Assembly: GCA_036258055.1 (NCBI GenBank)
Contig: DATAEK010000283.1
Span: 1 to 39,658, forward strand
DNA from: DATAEK01 sp036258055
Lineage (GTDB): Bacteria > Acidobacteriota > Vicinamibacteria > Vicinamibacterales > 2-12-FULL-66-21
Direction: 5' to 3'
DNA: 39,658 nt
Below the pieces are notes generated by a model. It worked only from the letters and a program-made list of their open reading frames with translations. It was not told the DNA's origin and searched no databases. A program made the position numbers and the translations under genes. Each line of letters starts with the position of its first letter. Position 1 is the stretch's first letter. Shown here piece after piece: positions 24,099 to 31,230 of this stretch.

Positions 24099-24689
24099 TC
24101 ACGCGGTCTCCCGCTGACGTCCCATGCGCCGTTCGGTGCCGGCACGGAGCCGGCGAAAGTTCGCGCGGTGTCTGAACAGGATCAGCGCCGCACTGCCAGA
24201 GGCCGCGCTGACGACGGCTGCGGGCGCGCCGGCCAGCCAGGCCGCCGGCGGCAGCGCGAGCGTTGCCGCGATCGAGCCGAGCGAGACGTATCGTGTCAGC
24301 CAGACCGTGAGCACGAACAGCATCACTGCGAAAGCCGTGGCCGACGGGGCGAGCACCGCAAAGACACCCGCGGCGACGGCGACACCCTTGCCGCCGTGGA
24401 ATCGGAGCCACACGGGATAGATGTGGCCGACGACCGCCGCGGCCCCGGTGGCAGCCACGAGGGCGGCGCCGCCGGACGCGAGTTGCGCGAGGGCTACGGC
24501 TGCCGCGCCTTTGGCGACGTCGAGCGACATCACGGCAATGGCGCGGCCCGTTCCGGTCGTGCGCATCACGTTCGCGGCGCCAACGTTGCCGCTGCCTGCC
24601 ACGCGCACGTCGATGCCCGCGCGCCTCGCGAGGAGATACGCAAACGGCACCGAACCCGCGAGATAGCCGAGCAGGACAGCCAGCATCAT
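24099..24689 (-). CDS. plsY: Acyl-phosphate:glycerol-3-phosphate acyltransferase
   Basis: Integral membrane enzyme that makes lysophosphatidic acid, the first acylation in phospholipid synthesis. The 196-aa protein has about five hydrophobic segments and three conserved loops: GSVPFAYLLAR with GSGNVGAANVMR, VGHIYPVWLRFHGGKGVA, and the C-terminal LILFRHRANFRRL. The start ATG overlaps the thpR stop as ATGA. GpsA, encoded downstream in the same operon, supplies its substrate. Confidence 0.94.
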   Translation of the reverse strand: MMLAVLLGYLAGSVPFAYLLARRAGIDVRVAGSGNVGAANVMRTTGTGRAIAVMSLDVAKGAAAVALAQLASGGAALVAATGAAAVVGHIYPVWLRFHGGKGVAVAAGVFAVLAPSATAFAVMLFVLTVWLTRYVSLGSIAATLALPPAAWLAGAPAAVVSAASGSAALILFRHRANFRRLRAGTERRMGRQRETA

Positions 24690-25261
24690 GACAATGGTAC
24701 CCGCAACAGCACTTCGTATTGCGAGCCTTTGGGGGACAAGCGGCTTCGGAACAGGGTCACCGCCGTAACCGTGAACGGCGGCACGTCAGACGATTCGGTA
24801 TCCAGCGCATCACGCAGTGCCCGTCCACGCGCGCTGCGGGGATCCCTGACCCGCGCGACGGTGAGATGTGCAGTGTAGACCTTGCGATCCGGCTCGAAGC
24901 CCAGCGGAACAACGCGCGTCGACACTTCGGCGTTCACCGATCGAAGTTCCGCGCCTCCCTGTGGAATCCCCATCCAGATGACGCGCACCGGGCCGGAGGG
25001 AGGAAAGGCGCCGAAACCGGCGACACGAAGCGGGAATGCCGCGGTTGGAAACGGCTGGTCGAGCGCAGTCATCACTGACGACAGTCGATCGTCGGCGACC
25101 TCGCCGAGGAACCACAGCGTCACGTGCAGCTTTTCGGATTCTACCCAGCGCGCGTCAAGGCCAGGTGATGACCGCGCGAGACGCGATCGAAGCCGGGTCA
25201 CGGCGGCATCGATCGCGGAACGGGCGATCGGAGGCAACTCAATGCCGACGAACAGCCTCAT
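24686..25261 (-). CDS. thpR: RNA 2',3'-cyclic 3'-phosphodiesterase (2H/LigT family)
   Basis: A 191-aa 2H phosphoesterase with both HxT motifs: His46-Val-Thr48 in LHVTLWFLG and His132-Leu-Thr134 in YTAHLTVARV. The N-terminal MRLFVGIELP is typical. Members open 2',3'-cyclic phosphates on RNA and ligate tRNA halves in vitro; the in vivo role is uncertain. ATG 25261 overlaps the cinA end by 23 bases, and the stop overlaps plsY. Confidence 0.91.
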   Translation of the reverse strand: MRLFVGIELPPIARSAIDAAVTRLRSRLARSSPGLDARWVESEKLHVTLWFLGEVADDRLSSVMTALDQPFPTAAFPLRVAGFGAFPPSGPVRVIWMGIPQGGAELRSVNAEVSTRVVPLGFEPDRKVYTAHLTVARVRDPRSARGRALRDALDTESSDVPPFTVTAVTLFRSRLSPKGSQYEVLLRVPLS

Positions 25262-26531
25262 CGCGCACGATCATCTTCCTGACGACGTCCATCGCGGCCT
25301 GCGTCGCCCAGAACTTGATCATCGATCGCGACCCTGCGAGCAGCAGCGTCCGGACCTTGGCGGCCCCCTCCGGGCCGACCACTGCAATCGCCACCGTCCC
25401 GACCGGCTTTTCCGGCGTTCCGCCATCCGGGCCGGCGATGCCGGTAATGCCGATCCCGAAGCTCGCGCCAGTCTTCGAACGAATGCCGTCCGCCATCGCC
25501 ACGGCCACCGGCTCGCTCACCGCTCCGTGCGCCGCGATCAGATCCGGGGAAACGCCGAGAAAGTCAGTCTTGGCGCGATTGCTGTACGCCACGACACCGG
25601 AGAGCACGTACGCGGAACTCCCGGGCACGTCAGTCAGCCGTGAGAGGAACAATCCGCCCGTGCAGGATTCCGCGGCGCTGATGGTCAGGCCGCGATCGCG
25701 CAGCAACTCGCCGAGAATCTGCTCCATCGGGCGGCCGTCGAGGCTGAAAACGGCCTCGCCCAGAGCGGCGACGAGCGCCTCGCGCGCAGACGTCAGCCGT
25801 GCCTTCGCCTTGACCGGATCGTCCGAGCGCAGGCTCAAGTGCACTTCAATCTGCCCGGGCGTGGCGAGGATCGTGGTCTCGATCGGCGGCGTCTCCTCCC
25901 GCCATGTCGAGTAGATCGGCTGGATGGCCTCCTCGATGTGCGACTCCCCGCGTCCGGTGGTCAGCAGCACCGTGCGGTAGATTCGTTCGCTACCCGATCG
26001 CGAACCGAGAGGACCAGCGACGAGCCTCTCGAACATCGGCTGCAGTTCGCGTGGCGGTCCCGGGAGAAGCACGACGACCTGGCCTTCGTGTTCGATGAAG
26101 AGCCCGGGAGCCGTGCCGTTCGGATTGTCGAGAACTATCGCCCCGCGCGGCACCATTGCCTGACGCCGGTTCACCTCCGGCATGTGCATGCCGCGGCGGC
26201 TGAACCGCTGTTCGATCCACTCCACAATCGACGCGTCTTCGGTGAACGGCAGATTCAGCACGCTCCCGACGACGTCGCGCGTGACATCGTCGTCAGTCGG
26301 CCCGAGGCCACCCGTCAACACCACGACATCCACGCGGTCGAGCGCTTGACGAAAGATCTTCGCGAGGTCATCCCGGCTGTCGCCGACGACGGCCTTCGCG
26401 CGCAACTCGATGCCGAGCGCTGCGAGCTTCTCAGACAGGTAAAGTGAATTGGTGTCGAGGCGAGTCGAGCCAAGAAGCTCGCTGCCGACGGCGATGACCT
26501 CGGCCGTGCGGAGCGGTCGATCGGCGGTCAT
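25239..26531 (-). CDS. cinA: CinA family protein: MoaB-like domain plus NMN amidohydrolase domain
   Basis: A 430-aa two-domain CinA. The N-terminal MoaB/Mog-like half shows VIAVGSELLGSTRLDTNS and VLTGGLGPTDDDVTRDVV (71-88) and acts as an ADP-ribose pyrophosphatase in characterised enzymes. The C-terminal PncC half carries AAESCTGG (286-293) and Lys321 in AYSNRAKTDFLGV, the nicotinamide mononucleotide deamidase site, then GITGIAGPDGGTPEKPVG. Both domains seem complete, consistent with pyridine nucleotide salvage. ATG 26531 overlaps the pgpA stop as ATGA, which settles the start against a long Arg-rich upstream reading. Confidence 0.94.
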   Translation of the reverse strand: MTADRPLRTAEVIAVGSELLGSTRLDTNSLYLSEKLAALGIELRAKAVVGDSRDDLAKIFRQALDRVDVVVLTGGLGPTDDDVTRDVVGSVLNLPFTEDASIVEWIEQRFSRRGMHMPEVNRRQAMVPRGAIVLDNPNGTAPGLFIEHEGQVVVLLPGPPRELQPMFERLVAGPLGSRSGSERIYRTVLLTTGRGESHIEEAIQPIYSTWREETPPIETTILATPGQIEVHLSLRSDDPVKAKARLTSAREALVAALGEAVFSLDGRPMEQILGELLRDRGLTISAAESCTGGLFLSRLTDVPGSSAYVLSGVVAYSNRAKTDFLGVSPDLIAAHGAVSEPVAVAMADGIRSKTGASFGIGITGIAGPDGGTPEKPVGTVAIAVVGPEGAAKVRTLLLAGSRSMIKFWATQAAMDVVRKMIVRDEAVRRH

Positions 26532-26992
26532 GCCAGCCAACCCGCCGACAGCCAGATGGCAACACGCAGCGACAGGTTCGCGTACACCCCGGCCATCGCA
26601 TCGTCTGCCATCACGCCAAGACCACCATGCAGCTGTTCGAGGCGATCGGCAGGGTACGGTTTGATCACATCGAAGATCCTGAAGAGCACGAACCCGGCGA
26701 TCGCAGCGGTCACGCCGACCGGAATGAAGGCAAGCGTGACCAGCATGCCGACCACTTCGTCGATGACGACAGGGCCAGGATCGGTGCCGCCGAAATGCCG
26801 TTCGGCGGCCGACGCTGCCCACACACCGAGCGCGAAGAGGCCGGCGATCAGCCCGACTTCGACCACCCTGGAGTGCGACCACCACACCAGGGCGTACACG
26901 ACCAGCCCCGCAGCCGATCCGACGGTCCCTGGTGCGAAGGGAAAGTACCCGCAGTACGCAACCGTCGCCACGAAGACCGCGAGGCGCGTCAC
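26528..26992 (-). CDS. pgpA: Phosphatidylglycerophosphatase A
   Basis: Dephosphorylates phosphatidylglycerophosphate to phosphatidylglycerol at the inner membrane. The 154-aa protein has FAPGTVGSAAGL near the start, the metal-binding VIDEVVGMLVTL, the diagnostic FRIFDVIKPYPADRLE, and GVMADDAMAGVYANL. About four hydrophobic segments are visible. GTG 26992 overlaps the stop of the RDD gene as GTGA. Pairing with cinA is common in bacteria. Confidence 0.95.
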   Translation of the reverse strand: MTRLAVFVATVAYCGYFPFAPGTVGSAAGLVVYALVWWSHSRVVEVGLIAGLFALGVWAASAAERHFGGTDPGPVVIDEVVGMLVTLAFIPVGVTAAIAGFVLFRIFDVIKPYPADRLEQLHGGLGVMADDAMAGVYANLSLRVAIWLSAGWLA

Positions 26993-27924
26993 GCTCTGAT
27001 CACGCGCGTCTCGGCGACCTTGTCGTGCAGAGCGCGGCCGTCCGCGCTGAAGAGCGCGACGATGAAGCCCAGCCCCGCCGGCAGCAGCGATACGAGGTAC
27101 GCGGCTGAACGCACGACCGCACGATCGAACGGAACACGAGAGACCGCCGCAGTGTCCAGCACCCGGACGACGCGAATCCCAGCGATCATCTTGCCGATTG
27201 TCTGGCCTCCGGCCGTGGTGAAGATCGCCGCGTAGCCACCATTCAACAGCAGGAGGAAAGCGCCGAGTGGGATGGGCGGCAGAGCACGCGCGTCAGCGAA
27301 CGTGAGGCCGAGCAGCCGGAGCGTCAGGTACACGACGCCGACGTCGATAGAGCCAACAATCAGCAGATCGAGACCAGCGGCGAAGAGCCGGGCGCCTGCC
27401 GGGGCAGCTTCGACATGATGCGCGGGCACGACGGCGCGATCGTGTGACGGCGCGAAAACGCGCTCTGGTGTTGACGCCGCCGGCTCGTCCGCCAGCTCGA
27501 GATCGAGCTCGGGCTCGTCCTCGAAATCCGGCGTATCGGCACGCTGCGGGCGCGGGCGCGTGATTACCGGCGCGCCGCGTCGCACGGAGAGCGGCGGCCT
27601 GGGCACGGCCGGCGGTGTCACCAGCGGCGCATCGACGGATCCGTTGCCCGTGAAGAGCGGCAGATCGACGGTCGCGGCGGCTGCGGCCCGCCGGGCGCCC
27701 GAGCGGTCCGCGTCGGCGTCGCGATCGTCGACCGTCCGCACGGGCGTCGGTACAGCCGTGCGGCTCCCCAACTGCAGATCCGCCATCGGCCCGACCGGCT
27801 CGTCGCCGATGCTGATTGGCAGATCGAGGGGCGCCTCTGCTTCGATGAGCGAGAAGTCGTACCCGCAGTTCCGGCAGCGCTCACCGCTGTCGAAACTGAT
27901 GTACTGACACTTGGGACACCTCAT
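26989..27924 (-). CDS. RDD-family membrane protein with N-terminal zinc ribbon
   Basis: A 311-aa protein in three parts. Residues 1-21 form a zinc ribbon with four cysteines (3, 6, 17, 20). Residues about 25-170 are a disordered, Pro/Arg/Asp-rich linker. The C-terminal 140 residues are an RDD domain with hydrophobic helices (ARLFAAGLDLLIVGSIDVG, IPLGAFLLLLNGGYAAIF), the GQTIGKMIAGIRVV segment, and ALHDKVAETRVI. RDD proteins have been linked to ion transport in a few cases, but function is mostly unknown. The ATG overlaps the stop of the TPR gene by four bases. Confidence 0.85.
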   Translation of the reverse strand: MRCPKCQYISFDSGERCRNCGYDFSLIEAEAPLDLPISIGDEPVGPMADLQLGSRTAVPTPVRTVDDRDADADRSGARRAAAAATVDLPLFTGNGSVDAPLVTPPAVPRPPLSVRRGAPVITRPRPQRADTPDFEDEPELDLELADEPAASTPERVFAPSHDRAVVPAHHVEAAPAGARLFAAGLDLLIVGSIDVGVVYLTLRLLGLTFADARALPPIPLGAFLLLLNGGYAAIFTTAGGQTIGKMIAGIRVVRVLDTAAVSRVPFDRAVVRSAAYLVSLLPAGLGFIVALFSADGRALHDKVAETRVIRA

Positions 27925-28760
27925 TGCTTCGAGACCTGCGGGCGGTCCGGCGTCCGACCGTCGGCGCTCGACGATGCGAGGAGCTCGCGCTGGATCGTCG
28001 CGCGCAGGGTGTCGGCCTCGAGCCAGAGCGCATCCCCATGCCGCACGCCCTCGAGCGCAGCCAAGGCTTCGTGAAGATGGCCTTTGGCATGAAGCGATCG
28101 CGCCCGGGCGATCGACGCTTCAGACGCCGCCGGCACAGGGAGCGGCTCGTCCGGTACGCGAACCGCAGAGGGAGCAGGAGACGTGCCGTCGAGCTGCAGC
28201 CAATCGGCTCCGCGAGCCCAGAGCCACGCGGCGGTCGCCGCGACCGCGACGCCGGCCGCAACCCCGAGCGCGATCCATTTCGCCCGTGAGTGATCGGTGC
28301 GCGCCGGGACTACGCTCGCATCCGTGCTCACCGCCGATCGCGTCTGCGACCACAACCCGGCGTCGTGAGGACCATTGGCGGCTTCGAGGCGATTCAGTCG
28401 CTCGAGGACGGCAAGCGCCTCCTCGCTCGACGCCCCGCGCTCGACAGCGGAGGTCAGGAGCCGTCGCGCCGCGGCGCCGTCGCCACGAACGAACGCATCC
28501 ACGCCCGACTGCAGCAGCTCCTCACCTTCCCGCTGCTGTTCGGAGATTGCGCTGCGGGCGCGCTCGATGTACGCGCGTGCCCTCGCATGCCCGTGGTTGA
28601 GGAAGAGGACGCGCGTCCAGACACTGATCGCCAGATCGTAGTGTCCGGCGAAGTAGTGGTCGAGACCGCTGAGGAGGAGATCTTCGACGCGGGCATCACG
28701 CTCGCGCTCCGGGACGTCGGCCCCTGTTGGAGGGCGATCGGAGCGAAGCGGGTCGGTCAT
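27921..28760 (-). CDS. TPR-type single-pass membrane protein
   Basis: A 279-aa protein, first gene of the long operon. N-terminal helices resemble TPR units (LLLSGLDHYFAGHYDLAISVW, HARARAYIERARSAISEQQ); one hydrophobic helix spans residues 162-182 (IALGVAAGVAVAATAAWLWA), and a further helical region follows (ARARSLHAKGHLHEALAALE). With no signal peptide, the N-terminal part is probably cytoplasmic. No specific family is recognised. Coupling to the RDD gene suggests the two proteins work together, as inference. Confidence 0.75.
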   Translation of the reverse strand: MTDPLRSDRPPTGADVPERERDARVEDLLLSGLDHYFAGHYDLAISVWTRVLFLNHGHARARAYIERARSAISEQQREGEELLQSGVDAFVRGDGAAARRLLTSAVERGASSEEALAVLERLNRLEAANGPHDAGLWSQTRSAVSTDASVVPARTDHSRAKWIALGVAAGVAVAATAAWLWARGADWLQLDGTSPAPSAVRVPDEPLPVPAASEASIARARSLHAKGHLHEALAALEGVRHGDALWLEADTLRATIQRELLASSSADGRTPDRPQVSKQ

Positions 28761-28818
28761 CAGAATGGAAGCAATGCAACGCGGCCTGCGAGGATCACGC
28801 GCCGCGACGGCACCGGCG

Positions 28819-28848
28819 ATTATGTTCCTTCCAGACCGCTCCGGTCAA
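28819..28848 (-). promoter_or_regulatory. Promoter of the TPR-RDD-pgpA-...-ribBA operon
   Basis: Minus strand: TTGACC (28848-28843), 18-base spacer, CATAAT (28824-28819), giving a leader of about 50 bases before ATG 28760. It is the only good promoter I find for the 12-gene run down to 18691. It is divergent from ftcD. Confidence 0.5.
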
Positions 28849-28889
28849 CGCGGAAGCGCGCGCCGACGGGCCTCGCAACCCAACTGTGG

Positions 28890-28895
28890 TACAAC
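28890..28895 (+). promoter_or_regulatory. -10-like box of ftcD (candidate leaderless promoter)
   Basis: The sequence TGTGGTACAAC ends seven bases before the ftcD ATG. TACAAC matches TATAAT in four of six positions and is preceded by an extended TGn. No Shine-Dalgarno lies before the ATG, in line with a leaderless mRNA. Weaker than the two boxes at 7471 and 7596. Confidence 0.35.
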
Positions 28896-28902
28896 GCTGC
28901 TC

Positions 28903-29796
28903 ATGCCGATCATCGAATCGATCCCGAATGTGAGCGAAGGACGCCGCGCCGACGTCATCGAGCGCATGGCCTCGGCGATTCGTCAAGTGGCAGGTGTGCG
29001 GCTGCTGGACTATTCATCGGATCCGTCGCACAACCGTTCGGTCTTCACGCTCGTCGGCGATGCGCAATCGCTCAAGGCCGCCACACTCGCGCTGTTCGAG
29101 CAGGCGGTGTCCGCAATCGATCTTCGCAAGCATCAGGGAGAACATCCGCGGCTTGGCGCAGTAGACGTCGTGCCCTTCGTCCCCATCGAGGGCGTCACGA
29201 TGGATGAATGCGTAGCGCTCGCGAAGCAGGTCGGCGCCGACGTCGCCGCCAGGTTCGACGTGCCGGTGTATCTGTACGAAGAGGCGTCGGCAAATCCCGC
29301 ACGAAAGAACCTGGAGGACATCAGGCGTGGTGAGTTCGAAGGGCTCGCCGCAAAGATGGCGTCGCCCGGATGGACGCCCGATTTCGGGCCGGCGACTCCT
29401 CACGTGTCGGCCGGCGCGTCGGTCATCGGCGCGCGCATGCCGCTCATCGCCTACAACATCAACCTCAACACCGACCGGCTCGACGTCGCGAAGAAGATCG
29501 CCGCGGCGATTCGTCACAGCAGCGGCGGTTTGCGCTTCGTCAAGGCGATGGGGCTCACCCTCGAGGATCGGAAGATCGTGCAGGTATCGATGAACCTGAC
29601 CAACTACCAGAAGACGCCGATTTTCCGCGTGTTCGAGATCGTCAAACGCGAGGCCGCACGATACGGCGTCACCGTGCTCGAGAGCGAGATCGTCGGCCTC
29701 GTACCATCGGCGGCGCTGGTCGCGTCGGCGGAGTTCTACCTCCAGCTCGAACGCTTCGGAGCCGATCAGGTCCTGGAAAACAAGTTGATGAAGTAG
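28903..29796 (+). CDS. ftcD: Glutamate formiminotransferase (stand-alone)
   Basis: Transfers a formimino or formyl group between tetrahydrofolate and glutamate in histidine degradation. The 297-aa protein covers only the transferase part (N- and C-subdomains), without a cyclodeaminase domain. Key features: MPIIESIPNVSEGRR at the start, the active-site His81 in GEHPRLGAVDVVPF, GPATPHVSAGASVIGAR, and LIAYNINLNTDRLDVAKKIA. The ATG at 28903 is the family start; upstream codons are low complexity. No other hut gene is near, so it may serve folate or glutamate metabolism generally. It converges with the ntrX-like gene, 12 bases between stops. Confidence 0.93.
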   Translation: MPIIESIPNVSEGRRADVIERMASAIRQVAGVRLLDYSSDPSHNRSVFTLVGDAQSLKAATLALFEQAVSAIDLRKHQGEHPRLGAVDVVPFVPIEGVTMDECVALAKQVGADVAARFDVPVYLYEEASANPARKNLEDIRRGEFEGLAAKMASPGWTPDFGPATPHVSAGASVIGARMPLIAYNINLNTDRLDVAKKIAAAIRHSSGGLRFVKAMGLTLEDRKIVQVSMNLTNYQKTPIFRVFEIVKREAARYGVTVLESEIVGLVPSAALVASAEFYLQLERFGADQVLENKLMK

Positions 29797-29808
29797 GCAG
29801 CCCGGACG

Positions 29809-31194
29809 TCAGACGGTCTCTTCTTCGCCTTCGGGCTTCCGGACTGGCGCGATCCCGAACGCCCGCATCTTCCGATACAGGTTGCTTCGTTCCACGCCGA
29901 GCGCTTCCGACGTCCGGGAGATGTTGCCCTGATGTGTCGCGAGCGCGCGCAGGATGTAGTCGCGCTCGAACCGCTCGCGCGCCTCGTGTAATGGCAGTCC
30001 GGCGCCGGCGCCCGGCTCCCCGATCGTCAGGACCGTCCCGTCGAGGAACGTCAGGTCCGCCGCGACAATCGTGTCGCCCGGCACCATGATCATCAGGCGT
30101 TCGATCACGTTTCGCAGCTCGCGGACGTTTCCGGGCCACTGATAACTCTGAAGACCCGCCTTGGCGGCAGAGTCGAACCGTTTCGGCCGGCGACCGTATT
30201 CCCTGGCCAGCTCTGACATGAAGTGGTCCGCGAGCAGCGGAATGTCGTCGGAACGATCCCGCAGCGGCGGCACGAAGATCGGAATGACGTTCAACCGGAA
30301 ATAGAGATCCTCCCGGAATCGTGCCGCTCGAATCTCCGCCGTCAGATCCTTGTTCGTCGCGGCCAGCACGCGGACGTCGACGCGGACACCGGTGGCGCCT
30401 CCGACCGGCTCGACGACCTGCTCCTGCAGCGCGCGCAGCACCTTCGCCTGCGTCTTCAGGCTCATGTCGCCAATCTCGTCGAGGAAGAGCGTGCCGCCAT
30501 CCGCGAGCTCGAACTTTCCTCGCCGATCCGACACGGCACCCGTGAACGAGCCCTTCACATGGCCGAAGAGCTCGCTTTCGATCAGCTCCTCCGGGATTGC
30601 CGCACAGTTCACCTCGACGAACGGGCCGGTCCGACGGCGGCTCAACGAGTGAATGCTCCGCGCGACCAGCTCTTTTCCGGTTCCGTTCTCGCCGTAGATC
30701 AGAACCCGCCCGTTGGTCGGCGCCGCCATCGCCACCTGCTCACGCAGCTGCGCCATGACGTAGCTCTCCCCGACCATCGTGAGGTGGCGATCGACGTGGG
30801 CGCGCAGCGCACGATTCTCCGCCTCGAGCCGGCGCTGCCTGACGGCATTGCCGACCACGAGCACGGTCTTCTCGAGCGAGAGCGGCTTCTCCACGAAGTC
30901 GAACGCGCCAAGTTTGATCGCGCGCACCGCGGACTCGATGTTGCCGTGCCCTGAAATCATGACGACCGGGGCATCCACGCGGCGATCCCGCAACCGGCTG
31001 AGCGTGGCCAGCCCGTCCATGCCCGGCAGCCAGATATCCAGCACGATCACGTCGTAGGGCGCGCGCGCCACGCGATCGAGGCAGGCTTCGCCGGAGTCCA
31101 CGGCCTCCACGAGATACCCTTCGTCACGGAGCACGCCGCTCAGCGCGGACCGGACGCCCGCCTCGTCGTCGACGATCAGAACGGAAGGCTTCAC
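29809..31194 (-). CDS. ntrX: Sigma-54-dependent response regulator, NtrX-like
   Basis: A 461-aa NtrC-family activator. Receiver domain 1-120 with phosphorylatable Asp53 in IVLDIWLPGMDG; AAA+ domain with Walker A GENGTGKE (168-175), ESELFGHVKGSFTGA (207-221), LFLDEIGDM (Walker B), FREDLYFRLNVIPI and WPGNVRELRN; and a C-terminal Fis-type helix-turn-helix (GNISRTSEALGVERSNLYRKM). The sigma-54 contact loop is GSFTGA rather than GAFTGA. It starts at GTG 31194, 36 bases after the ntrY-like kinase gene. The domain organisation matches NtrX rather than NtrC, but the target genes are unknown and no nitrogen genes lie near. Confidence 0.9.
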   Translation of the reverse strand: MKPSVLIVDDEAGVRSALSGVLRDEGYLVEAVDSGEACLDRVARAPYDVIVLDIWLPGMDGLATLSRLRDRRVDAPVVMISGHGNIESAVRAIKLGAFDFVEKPLSLEKTVLVVGNAVRQRRLEAENRALRAHVDRHLTMVGESYVMAQLREQVAMAAPTNGRVLIYGENGTGKELVARSIHSLSRRRTGPFVEVNCAAIPEELIESELFGHVKGSFTGAVSDRRGKFELADGGTLFLDEIGDMSLKTQAKVLRALQEQVVEPVGGATGVRVDVRVLAATNKDLTAEIRAARFREDLYFRLNVIPIFVPPLRDRSDDIPLLADHFMSELAREYGRRPKRFDSAAKAGLQSYQWPGNVRELRNVIERLMIMVPGDTIVAADLTFLDGTVLTIGEPGAGAGLPLHEARERFERDYILRALATHQGNISRTSEALGVERSNLYRKMRAFGIAPVRKPEGEEETV

Positions 31195-31230
31195 ACGATT
31201 CTCATTGCGCCGGCTGGGCTCACCGGCAGG

